A DNA stretch of 64,000 bases from Gelidibacter mesophilus DSM 14095 (GTDB lineage Bacteria > Bacteroidota > Bacteroidia > Flavobacteriales > Flavobacteriaceae), in the NCBI RefSeq assembly GCF_000423005.1, contig NZ_KE383968.1, positions 62,001-126,000 on the forward strand, in the 5' to 3' direction. The number at the start of each line of letters is the position of its first letter. Position 1 is the first letter of the stretch. A program made the translations under genes and the position numbers. Shown piece after piece: positions 7,426 through 15,598 of this stretch. The notes below the pieces were generated by a model. It saw only the letters and a list, made by a program, of their open reading frames with translations. It had not been told where the DNA came from and searched no databases.

Positions 7426-9558
7426 CTATCTTTTGGCTTTTGCCTTCTTAACTTTCTTCGTTTGCTTGTTTCCCGGTTTTGGACGTACCAAGCTCATCTC
7501 ATCAATCAAATGTTGTGCCCCAGCATATTTATCAATAATGAAAAGTATGTAGCGCGCATCAACCATAATGTTTCTACAAATTTCGGGATCATAATAGATA
7601 TCACTCATAGTACCTTCCCACACACGGTCAAAGTTCAACCCTACCAAGTTACCGTGGGCATCAATAGCTGGACTCCCTGAGTTTCCTCCGGTGGTGTGAT
7701 TGGTACCCAAAAAGCACACGGGCACCTTACCAGTGGCATCGGTATATTGTCCGTAATCTTTTTTAGCGTACAACTCCTGTAATTTTTCAGGCACATCAAA
7801 TTCATAATCCCCTGGAATGTATTTCTCCATCACGCCATCCAAATAGGTCAAAGGTTCGTAATAAACAGCATCCCTTGGCTCATATCCTTTTACTTTACCA
7901 TAAGTAACCCGTAAGGTACCATTCGCATCCGGAAAATAACGTTGTTCTGGCAATACCTCCATTAATGCGGTCATATACTGTTGTTCAAGACTATTAATCT
8001 GAGGATTCAACTCTTGAAATTTAGGCTCTACTTCTGTATAAAATGCAATTATAAATGGTTTTATATATTGGTAAGCGGCATCATTATTTAATTTCTGCAA
8101 CACTTCACTTGAATTGCCTTCCAACACTTTTAAAGCACCGTCCAAATTCGTAAATGCTGTTTTTTCATAAATGGAACTATCTACATGATCAGTATACAAT
8201 GGCATTACCGCTTCAAAAACCTCTTTATCCACCGTGGCATTATAGTTTTTATAAACGCCTTTCATCCTGCCAATATTGGCATCTCTTTGTTTTTCAAAAG
8301 CAGCTTCACTATGGGCGGCAGCGCCTTCAAGCTGAGCCAGATTAAAGAGCATAGGGGTAATTTCGTTCGTTCTTAAAAAGACTTCCATAAAACCGGTACG
8401 CTTCACGTTTACGGCTTCAATTTCATGATATAAGCGCTCGAGTTCCGGTAAGATTTTTCCGTATTTATTTTCCAGTCCTTTTGCCTTTAATTGTTTTGTA
8501 AATTCAGCTTCTTGTGCTTTTTTTATGCCGATGGCACCACTTTTTTCAATCCCTAAATTTTCACCTTGCCATTTTTTCCAAGCATTTGCAATTCGTGCTT
8601 GTTTGGAGGCATATTGGATTCTGATTTGATCATCCGTTTTCATATGGGCGTCAATCACTTTTAATGCGGCATCCCTGATGGCAATTGCTGTGGGATTAAT
8701 TTTTTCAACCGTTTGTGCAATCGCTACTGCTGGCAGGTATTCATCGGTAGTCCCAGGAAAACCAAAGACCATCGTAAAATCATCTTCGCTAACACCATCT
8801 AAAGATACAGGTAAAAAGTGTCTGGGCTTAAAGGGGACGTTATCTTTAGAATATTCTGCGGGACGGTTATTTTTATCGGCATAAATCCTAAACAACGAAA
8901 AATCGCCCGTATGACGTGGCCAAACCCAGTTGTCAGTATCACTACCAAACTTTCCTATACTTGAAGGTGGTGCACCTACCAATCGGACATCACTATAGCG
9001 CTCTGTAATAAACAGAAAATATTGGTTGCCTTTATAGAAGGCTTTGATCTTCGTATCCTGCCAATCTTCTTTTTTCGCGGCTTTTTCAATAGCGGTACTG
9101 TTACTACCTCTTTTTGATTGTTGTTCTCTATCAGACATATCAGAAGTAACACCATTCAAAACTTGTTGGGTGACATCCTCTATCCTAACAATAAATTCGA
9201 CAAATAAACTCTTATTAGGTAATTCTTCACTAAGGTTCATTGCCCAAAACCCGTCTTTCAAATAATCGTTCTCCAAAGATGAATGTGATTGGATTTGACT
9301 AAATCCACAATGATGATTGGTTAGAATCAGACCTTTTGACGAGATTACCTCTGAGGTACATCCGCCATTGAAATGCCCGATAGCATCCTTTAAACTGGAA
9401 TTGTTGACATCATAAATATCCTTCGCGGATAGTTTACTGCCAAGACTTTGCATTTCGTCTTCGTTCATGCCTTGCAATAAGGAAGGAATCCACATTCCTC
9501 CTTGCTGAGCAGATACTTGAAATGCAATAAAAAGAAATAAAATTCTGAAAATTCTCAT
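7426..9558 (-). CDS. S46 family dipeptidyl-peptidase, probably DPP11
   Basis: This serine dipeptidyl-peptidase of about 710 residues is predicted to be periplasmic. A signal peptide (MRIFRILFLFIAFQVSAQ) begins at the ATG at 9556-9558, which I prefer to the upstream ATG at 9603 because that one would put 15 polar residues before it. Catalytic motifs are LTNHHCGF for histidine, the NWVWPRHTGDFS region for aspartate and GGNSGSP for serine near residue 627. The residue 18 positions after the serine is Arg (NFDRVWEG). In Porphyromonas S46 enzymes Gly here marks DPP7 and Arg marks DPP11, so cleavage after Asp/Glu at the second position is expected. The C-terminus is lysine-rich. Such enzymes supply dipeptides from external protein. 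The gene is monocistronic, with a TATCTTTG box about 30 bases upstream. Confidence 0.9.
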   Translation of the reverse strand: MRIFRILFLFIAFQVSAQQGGMWIPSLLQGMNEDEMQSLGSKLSAKDIYDVNNSSLKDAIGHFNGGCTSEVISSKGLILTNHHCGFSQIQSHSSLENDYLKDGFWAMNLSEELPNKSLFVEFIVRIEDVTQQVLNGVTSDMSDREQQSKRGSNSTAIEKAAKKEDWQDTKIKAFYKGNQYFLFITERYSDVRLVGAPPSSIGKFGSDTDNWVWPRHTGDFSLFRIYADKNNRPAEYSKDNVPFKPRHFLPVSLDGVSEDDFTMVFGFPGTTDEYLPAVAIAQTVEKINPTAIAIRDAALKVIDAHMKTDDQIRIQYASKQARIANAWKKWQGENLGIEKSGAIGIKKAQEAEFTKQLKAKGLENKYGKILPELERLYHEIEAVNVKRTGFMEVFLRTNEITPMLFNLAQLEGAAAHSEAAFEKQRDANIGRMKGVYKNYNATVDKEVFEAVMPLYTDHVDSSIYEKTAFTNLDGALKVLEGNSSEVLQKLNNDAAYQYIKPFIIAFYTEVEPKFQELNPQINSLEQQYMTALMEVLPEQRYFPDANGTLRVTYGKVKGYEPRDAVYYEPLTYLDGVMEKYIPGDYEFDVPEKLQELYAKKDYGQYTDATGKVPVCFLGTNHTTGGNSGSPAIDAHGNLVGLNFDRVWEGTMSDIYYDPEICRNIMVDARYILFIIDKYAGAQHLIDEMSLVRPKPGNKQTKKVKKAKAKR

Positions 9559-9728
9559 ATCTGATATCGTTTTTAAAAAAGACTTCAAAGATAAGAAAGC
9601 CACCCCTAAGATTAAACAATTTAATCATGAATTGTCTTCATTGACTAGAATACTATAGCTAGAATCTTAAATGATATCATTAGTTTTATTTGTTTATATT
9701 AAGTTCAATACAACTAAAGCACGAAATC

Positions 9729-10871
9729 ATGCAACACCATTCAAAACTCCCCAATGTGGGCACCACAATTTTCACGGTCATGAGCAGTTTGGCACAAAAA
9801 CATAGCGCTCTTAATTTATCACAAGGGTTTCCGAACTTTAAAAGTGACCAGAAATTAATTGATTTGGTCACCAACGCCATGAACTCTGGCTTCAATCAAT
9901 ATGCGCCCATGCAAGGGAATTTAGAATTGCGCCTGGCCATTGCTCATAAATTCGAGGCCCTCTATCATACGTCTTACCATCCGGATTCAGAAATAACCGT
10001 TACCGCAGGTGCTACTCAGGCCATTTTTACCATTATTTCTACATTTGTAAAACCAATGGATGAAGTCATCCTATTCAGACCCGCTTATGACTGTTATGAA
10101 CCTGCAATAGCATTAAACGGCGGAAAAACAATTTCTGTGCAATTGGAAGCGCCGCTCTATAAGGTTGTCTGGAAAGAAGTATCAAAAAAAATCACTTCAA
10201 AAACAAAAATGGTCATCATCAATACGCCACAAAACCAAAGCGGTACCATCTTTTCTGAAGATGATATGCTCCAATTACAAGAATTATTAAAAGGCACTGA
10301 TATTATTTTGCTCAGCGATGAAGTTTACGAACATATTATTTTTGATGCTGAAAAACACTACAGTGCCTGTTTGTTTCCCGATCTCAAATCACGAAGTTTT
10401 ATTGTGGCCTCTTTCGGAAAAACCTTTCACAATACCGGTTGGAAACTAGGCTATTGTTGCGCCCCGAAAGAGTTAATGGTAGAGTTTCAAAAAATTCATC
10501 AATTTAATGTCTTCTGCGTGAATCATCCAACGCAAAAAGCTTTAGCCGACTATCTAAAGGAACCCAATCACTATAAGGAACTGTCAACCTTTTATCAGCG
10601 CAAACGCGACTTATTTTTGAGCTTAATTAAAGAATCCCGATTTAAATTCACCCCGGCACAAGGCACCTATTTTCAGATATTGGACTATTCAAACATCACC
10701 ATAGAGAATGATGTTGATTTTGCCAAACGCCTGACCATTGCTCATAAAATAGCAGCCATCCCCCTTTCAGTTTTTAACACTGATAATTTGGACAATAAAG
10801 TCCTAAGATTCTGTTTTGCAAAAACCGATGACACCCTAAGGCAAGCCGCTGATATTTTAAATACCATTTGA
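9729..10871 (+). CDS. PLP-dependent methionine/glutamine-type aminotransferase (YbdL/KAT-like)
   Basis: This 380-residue fold-type I aminotransferase has the PLP lysine in SFGKTFHNTGWKLGY, NxPxNP-like INTPQNQSG, and LSDEVYEHIIFD for the cofactor aspartate/tyrosine. It is closest in character to E. coli YbdL (methionine aminotransferase) and kynurenine/glutamine transaminases. I choose the ATG at 9729 (MQHHSKLP), since the upstream in-frame ATG at 9690 adds a non-conserved extension. An omega-amidase gene lies about 600 bases downstream on the same strand. That pairing fits transamination of alpha-keto-4-methylthiobutyrate with glutamine, followed by hydrolysis of the resulting alpha-ketoglutaramate. 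The aminotransferase family is certain; the amino-donor preference is inferred. Confidence 0.88.
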   Translation: MQHHSKLPNVGTTIFTVMSSLAQKHSALNLSQGFPNFKSDQKLIDLVTNAMNSGFNQYAPMQGNLELRLAIAHKFEALYHTSYHPDSEITVTAGATQAIFTIISTFVKPMDEVILFRPAYDCYEPAIALNGGKTISVQLEAPLYKVVWKEVSKKITSKTKMVIINTPQNQSGTIFSEDDMLQLQELLKGTDIILLSDEVYEHIIFDAEKHYSACLFPDLKSRSFIVASFGKTFHNTGWKLGYCCAPKELMVEFQKIHQFNVFCVNHPTQKALADYLKEPNHYKELSTFYQRKRDLFLSLIKESRFKFTPAQGTYFQILDYSNITIENDVDFAKRLTIAHKIAAIPLSVFNTDNLDNKVLRFCFAKTDDTLRQAADILNTI

Positions 10872-11020
10872 AGCAATAAACCCCTATAGAACGCAAGTCT
10901 TAAGGTGTTAAAAATTCTCTATTGATCTTGGAAATGACTACTTTTATACCGTAAAATAAGACACCAAAACACTGACTTTTAAAAGAGTTCATGTGATTTA
11001 GAAACTAAAAAAATAATGCT

Positions 11021-11458
11021 ATGAAAACCTGGATAATTATATTTTTTTTAAGCTTTGGATATATGGTGCATGCCCAACACATCGTTAGCGAAGGTGTAGC
11101 TTATGAAGTAAAAGGAAAATCCATCTTTAAAGGAGGTATTGATATCACGCACACCCTTGACAAAGGGAAGAAAGATAATATTTTCAAAACCCACAAGAAC
11201 CAAAAAAAGGTCACCAAAAGAGCAGAAAAAGCGAAAAAAAAGCAAGACAAAGCCCATAAGAAAGCTGCAAAGGATTTAAAAAAGAAACAAAAAGCACAGC
11301 GCAAATATCTTAAAGCCACAAAAAGATTACAACAAGATGAAGCAAAGTTTAAAAGACTTAAAGAAAGAGGACATCTTTCTCCGAACGCTGAGGAAAAATG
11401 GCTTGAGAAATTGGACAGCTCTAAAAAGAATGTAGAAAAAATAAGAAAAAAATTATAG
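11021..11458 (+). CDS. Secreted lysine-rich coiled-coil protein of unknown function
   Basis: This 145-residue protein has a clear signal peptide (MKTWIIIFFLSFGYMVHAQ, cleavage after the alanine or glutamine). The mature region of about 125 residues is dominated by Lys, Ala, Arg and Glu. From residue 55 onward it is nearly all K/A/R/Q/E with heptad character and is probably a charged alpha-helix or coiled coil. I recognise no named domain. It lies between the aminotransferase and omega-amidase genes on the same strand, with only seven bases before the latter, so it is probably in their transcript although no functional link is obvious. A periplasmic or surface role such as binding polyanions or cell wall is speculation. 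Confidence 0.75.
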   Translation: MKTWIIIFFLSFGYMVHAQHIVSEGVAYEVKGKSIFKGGIDITHTLDKGKKDNIFKTHKNQKKVTKRAEKAKKKQDKAHKKAAKDLKKKQKAQRKYLKATKRLQQDEAKFKRLKERGHLSPNAEEKWLEKLDSSKKNVEKIRKKL

Positions 11459-11465
11459 TCTCAAA

Positions 11466-12245
11466 ATGTCTGAAACCTTAAATATCGCCCTATTACAAAC
11501 CGAGTTAATTTGGGAAAATGCTGAACAAAACAGGACGCATCTTTCTAGGAAGCTTGCTACCCTAGTTGACCCCGTAGATATTATTGTATTGCCAGAAATG
11601 TTTACTTCAGGATTCACAATGAATCCCTCTCAGGTTTTTGAAACAATGCAGGGTGAAACGATCTCGTGGCTAATAAACTTAGCGGCAGAAAAAAACGCGG
11701 CAATTACCGGAAGCTTGGTCATCAAAGAAAACCGTAATTATTACAACCGTATGGTTTTTGTGCATCCAAACGGAAGGTTGGAACATTATGACAAGCGCCA
11801 CACTTTTACTTTAGCAGGTGAAGACAAAGTCTATACGGCAGGTACTAAAAAAATTACAGTCGATTATAAAGGTTGGAAAATCTGTCCTTTAATATGCTAT
11901 GATCTCCGCTTTCCTGTATGGGCAAGAAACACTGAAGCTTATGACGTACTTATTTATGTGGCCAATTGGCCATCTGTGCGCATGGTGGCTTGGGATACCT
12001 TATTAAAGGCGCGAGCCATTGAAAACATGAGTTATTGCGTGGGAGTCAATAGAGTTGGAACAGATGCCAATAATCACGAGTATTCGGGACATTCTGCGGT
12101 ATACGATGTTCTGGGAGAGCGCATAGACTCCATTCCATTTGCCAAAGAAGCCTTTGAAATTGTAAGTCTTAAAAAAGATGCGCTCTCACATTACAGATCC
12201 AAACTCAATTTTCTATCAGATCGGGACCAGTTTTCAATAATGTAA
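11466..12245 (+). CDS. Omega-amidase, nitrilase superfamily (YafV/Nit2-like)
   Basis: This 259-residue carbon-nitrogen hydrolase has the Glu-Lys-Cys triad visible as LPEMFTSGF (E44), HYDKRHTF (K110) and PLICYDLRFP (C144). The FTSGF and CYDLRFP contexts are typical of the omega-amidase branch (YafV, Nit2), which hydrolyses alpha-ketoglutaramate or alpha-ketosuccinamate to ammonia and the keto acid. The upstream aminotransferase would produce those omega-amides when glutamine is the donor, so the pair makes an irreversible transamination couple useful in methionine salvage. The gene ends 41 bases inside the convergent lipoprotein gene, so the two 3' ends overlap and transcripts would be antisense there. 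Confidence 0.9.
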   Translation: MSETLNIALLQTELIWENAEQNRTHLSRKLATLVDPVDIIVLPEMFTSGFTMNPSQVFETMQGETISWLINLAAEKNAAITGSLVIKENRNYYNRMVFVHPNGRLEHYDKRHTFTLAGEDKVYTAGTKKITVDYKGWKICPLICYDLRFPVWARNTEAYDVLIYVANWPSVRMVAWDTLLKARAIENMSYCVGVNRVGTDANNHEYSGHSAVYDVLGERIDSIPFAKEAFEIVSLKKDALSHYRSKLNFLSDRDQFSIM

Positions 12246-13836
12246 ACTCCTCAACCAAATCCCATCCCGTTCTTGCTTCGATAGGTTTTGAATAATAACT
12301 TATCCGCTCAGGTTGAATTTTTTTAAGATAATTCCCTGAGTCCCATTTACGGTTCCCATTGGTGTCATAAACAACCCTAAGATAGTATGTTGCTGGGTTG
12401 ATATGTCTAAAATCAAACACACGAGGTGCCTCTGCAAATTGCTCGTAGATAACCTTCCCTTTATTGTCGGTTAATTGGATGATCAAAGGATAAACAGCGT
12501 CTATCAATCTGACACGGACATCGGACAGCTCAGAAAGCTTTTTGGTCTTCACCGCATATTGCAAAGTATCATTCACATTCCCAAAAAAGCCGGTTATTGC
12601 CTCTGGCAACAGTTGAATTCTATACGTATTGGCTTCACTTCTATCAAATTTAAAACTATAAACATTTTTGAGCGAATCAAATTCTGCTTTAAAATTAATA
12701 GTTAATGAATCTTTATCGATGATTGATATTTTATTCTCATCCAATTTGTCAAAAGGAACATTGCCTTCAATTAAGAAATCTTGATCAAAATTAATACTTC
12801 CAGATATAGGTGCTTTAATTAGAAGAGAATCCACCTTCAAATCCCGAAAGCGATGTTTGAGAGTATCAATATGAGATTTGTTTTTCACTACAAAATAAGT
12901 GGTATCCATTTCTACGGCTGGTTTGTACCAATAGTATAAAGTGTCCCTTTGGGCATCCTTTATGATCCGATGTTCAAAACCCTCAGGGATATCTCCCATC
13001 ATTTCAATGGTTGCTGCTTTTGGATCACCTCTATATCCAAATTGGATTTTCTGTTTGGCAACCTGAGTGGGACGTTCCATTTTAAAATCGGCAATTTCTT
13101 TAAAGAGTTTTATCTCGTAAAAAGAATCTGTAGGCACGGTAATCTCTCTGTCATAAAACCCAATTTTATCAGATTTTTGCTGATACGTATAGTTGCCATT
13201 CCCATCTTTTAACGCTACCAAGCGATATTTACCTGCCTTAATATTATCAATGCTAAACGCACTGACACTATCCAGCGTATTAGTTACGTATTTTGGTCGT
13301 TTTTTAAACACAACAGAATCTGAATAGGTTGAGTCTACTTCGTACAACATAACGGTCACAAAGGTTTCTGGTTCGCGTTTCTCCGCATCAAGAATGGCAC
13401 CTTTAATTGAAAGAGAATCAATATAAGAACCCGTAGAAAGCACATATTTATAATAGGCGTATGGGTTTTCCTCATTATTATCAACAATACTTTGACCAAA
13501 ATTAAATGAGTAGGTTGTATTGGGCTGTAAGGTATCATTAATTTTTATGGTGATGTACTTGCTCGCACTACCCATAGGAATGATGTCTGGAGTAGGATCC
13601 ATAGGCGGCGAAATAATAAGCTGCTTTTGAACATTTTTTATTTTGATATACTCATCAAAATAAATCTTGATCTCATTACCTTTAAAATTAGTTGAAAAAT
13701 TTTCTGGGGTGGAATATCTTATTATAGGAGGTTCGATATCCTTTTCTCCTCCGGAAGGCGTGCCTCTATTGGCACAATTGACAAGCATACCAAGTAATCC
13801 AATAAAAAGGAATAGTTTATAATAGGTTTTAAACAT
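12205..13836 (-). CDS. Large lipoprotein with N-terminal Ig-like (SbsA/Big_5-type) domain
   Basis: This protein of about 543 residues begins with a lipoprotein signal (hydrophobic stretch, then MLVNC with the lipidated Cys at residue 21 from the chosen ATG at 13836; the alternative ATG is six bases upstream). The next 100 residues (PPIIRYSTPENFSTNF, IKIYFDEYI, LQPNTTYSFNFG) match the Ig-like Big_5 domain found at the start of many Bacteroidetes lipoproteins. The remainder is beta-rich with repeated sandwich-like segments and no catalytic motif I can identify. It is likely anchored in the outer membrane facing the periplasm or surface. Its 3' end overlaps the convergent omega-amidase gene by 41 bases. 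The function is unknown. Confidence 0.82.
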   Translation of the reverse strand: MFKTYYKLFLFIGLLGMLVNCANRGTPSGGEKDIEPPIIRYSTPENFSTNFKGNEIKIYFDEYIKIKNVQKQLIISPPMDPTPDIIPMGSASKYITIKINDTLQPNTTYSFNFGQSIVDNNEENPYAYYKYVLSTGSYIDSLSIKGAILDAEKREPETFVTVMLYEVDSTYSDSVVFKKRPKYVTNTLDSVSAFSIDNIKAGKYRLVALKDGNGNYTYQQKSDKIGFYDREITVPTDSFYEIKLFKEIADFKMERPTQVAKQKIQFGYRGDPKAATIEMMGDIPEGFEHRIIKDAQRDTLYYWYKPAVEMDTTYFVVKNKSHIDTLKHRFRDLKVDSLLIKAPISGSINFDQDFLIEGNVPFDKLDENKISIIDKDSLTINFKAEFDSLKNVYSFKFDRSEANTYRIQLLPEAITGFFGNVNDTLQYAVKTKKLSELSDVRVRLIDAVYPLIIQLTDNKGKVIYEQFAEAPRVFDFRHINPATYYLRVVYDTNGNRKWDSGNYLKKIQPERISYYSKPIEARTGWDLVEEFTLLKTGPDLIEN

Positions 13837-13889
13837 TACCACGCATAAATTTTAGCAAATTAACGACATATTTAATTGAAACGAAAAAA

Positions 13890-14570
13890 TTACTCCGCAA
13901 TTGCCATGGTAGCTACACTTATTGTGACACCTTCAATTTTCAATAAGGCATTTGCACATGTCTCAATTGTTGCACCTGTGGTGATGATATCGTCCACCAA
14001 AAGAATATGCTTCCCTTTTAAGCTATCATATTCAGTGACTAAAAATAAGGTATCATCATTAATCCAACGCTTAATTCGATCTTTAAAAACTTGGGTTTTT
14101 GTTGATTTGACCTTTTGTAAAATGACCGAGTTATAATCGCATTTTAGAGCAGCAGCCAGTTCCTTTCCAAATTTATCCACTTGGTTGTAACCACGCTGCC
14201 TTAGTCGTTTTGAATGAAGCGGAACAGGAATAACCACATCAACAGTTCTAAATTCGACATACTTATTCAGTTCCTGACCAAACCATTGGCCCAAAAACAC
14301 ACCTACCTCTTCATGTCCCTTATATTTTAGATTATGAATGAGGTGTTGGACGAGTCCTTTTTTTGAAAACCACAACAAGGTTGAAGCATATCTTAAATGC
14401 ACACGTCCATACAATATTTTAGAGACTTCATTATCGGTAATACTTCCAAAATTAGTCAAAGGCAATTCATGTCTGCAAACTGTACATACATAAACCTCAT
14501 TGTGTTCCAATAAGTTGTCGCACGACAGGCAAACCTTCGGGAAAAACAAGTTTAACAAATTTTTTATCAT
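13890..14570 (-). CDS. ComF/ComFC family phosphoribosyltransferase-like protein
   Basis: This 226-residue protein has the N-terminal zinc-finger pair CLSC (C14, C17) and CTVC (C29, C32), and a C-terminal type I phosphoribosyltransferase PRPP loop, ILLVDDIITTGAT. This is the architecture of ComFC/GntX proteins, which are needed for DNA uptake in naturally competent bacteria. In others they are found without known competence, and the reaction, if any, is undefined. The gene is flanked by the Ig-like lipoprotein gene on the same strand (54 bases away) and by a divergent coiled-coil membrane protein gene. No other competence genes are in the window. Confidence 0.9.
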   Translation of the reverse strand: MIKNLLNLFFPKVCLSCDNLLEHNEVYVCTVCRHELPLTNFGSITDNEVSKILYGRVHLRYASTLLWFSKKGLVQHLIHNLKYKGHEEVGVFLGQWFGQELNKYVEFRTVDVVIPVPLHSKRLRQRGYNQVDKFGKELAAALKCDYNSVILQKVKSTKTQVFKDRIKRWINDDTLFLVTEYDSLKGKHILLVDDIITTGATIETCANALLKIEGVTISVATMAIAE

Positions 14571-14657
14571 TTTATCGATTAAAAACAGTTATAACAAACA
14601 TAATATATAAGTTCGCAAGATTGATTAAATAATCCCTATTTCCCTTAATAATTAATA

Positions 14658-15536
14658 ATGATAGTTAACCCTCAATTTTTTAACTACAGAATAATTATTG
14701 GTTCACTGATTGTTAGCATTGCTGTTTTAGGTGTTGTTGGTTTTAATACTTACCAATCAAATAAAGCAGAGCAACATTTTTTGGAGCAAGAGAAAAAACT
14801 TGTAGAAAGCGAATTATCTCAAATGATTCTAAGATATGATGAATTAAACCAATCTGGTGACATCCTATCTGCCCAACTTGACAGCGCTAAAAAAAACACC
14901 TCTTTAGCTCTAGATCAATTAAGACTGATGGAAAGTGATTTTTCTGTATTCACACGTTTTAAATCAGAACTTGCTGTAATTAAATCTAAAAACAATGCTC
15001 TTTTTGAAACCGTAGATTCAATCAATACGTCGAACGAACATTTGCAAAAAGACAATCGTCTGGCCTACATTGAATTAGACAGGCAAAAAGAGATCAACAA
15101 TTCGCTCTTAAAGATAAACGCATCCTTAAAGCGCAACCTTGAAGAAGGGGCGCTATTAACTGCGAACTCCTTTAATGCCAAAGCCTATAAGTCAGGCAAC
15201 AACGCAGCAACCACCAAAGCCTCACATGCCAACAGGATTGACGTCTGCTTTACATTGGCAGAAAATGTGCTGGCAGAAAAAGGAAGAAAAGATATTTATA
15301 TTCAAATTTTAAACCCTCTCAACAACGTCATAGCGAATAAGGGTGCGGTTGAATTTGGCAAATTCTTACTGCTCTACAGTGATCGACAAGTTATTAATTA
15401 CAACAACAAAGTTGTGGACGTTTGTACCACTGTACGGGCGGATAGTAGAGATCAACCTTTCGCAAAAGGCACCTATTATGTTTCTGTTTTTCATAACGAA
15501 AGGAAACTTGGGAGTACGCAAATTGAATTAAACTAA
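14658..15536 (+). CDS. Membrane-anchored coiled-coil protein of unknown function
   Basis: This 292-residue protein has an N-terminal transmembrane helix (residues 12-30, IIIGSLIVSIAVLGVVGF), then about 130 residues of coiled coil rich in E, K, Q, L and S. A compact C-terminal domain (from about residue 190; VCFTLAENVLAEKGRKDIYIQILNP) is predicted to be beta-rich. The domain order resembles proteins that flavobacterial annotations often call chromosome-partitioning-like, but I see no ATPase or DNA-binding motif that would support that name. The C-terminal domain should be periplasmic if the helix is an uncleaved signal anchor. A terminator-like hairpin follows the gene and merges with the glyS promoter. 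Confidence 0.75.
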   Translation: MIVNPQFFNYRIIIGSLIVSIAVLGVVGFNTYQSNKAEQHFLEQEKKLVESELSQMILRYDELNQSGDILSAQLDSAKKNTSLALDQLRLMESDFSVFTRFKSELAVIKSKNNALFETVDSINTSNEHLQKDNRLAYIELDRQKEINNSLLKINASLKRNLEEGALLTANSFNAKAYKSGNNAATTKASHANRIDVCFTLAENVLAEKGRKDIYIQILNPLNNVIANKGAVEFGKFLLLYSDRQVINYNNKVVDVCTTVRADSRDQPFAKGTYYVSVFHNERKLGSTQIELN

Positions 15537-15557
15537 CCACATAAAATATATTTATGT

Positions 15558-15593
15558 AAACCGTTCCTTTAATTGGTACGGTTTTCTATTTTT
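15558..15593 (+). terminator. Terminator-like hairpin overlapping the glyS promoter
   Basis: AAACCGT at 15558-15564 pairs with ACGGTTT at 15578-15584, followed by TTCTATTTTT. The T-rich tail contains the glyS -7 box, so the end of one transcript and the start of the next share the same bases. Confidence 0.65.
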
Positions 15594-15594
15594 G
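15587..15594 (+). promoter_or_regulatory. glyS -7 box, four bases before the ATG
   Basis: TATTTTTG matches TAnnTTTG and is followed by CAGC and then the ATG at 15599. With initiation a few bases after the box, the mRNA would be leaderless or nearly so. This also supports the chosen start codon. Confidence 0.6.
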
Positions 15595-15598
15595 CAGC

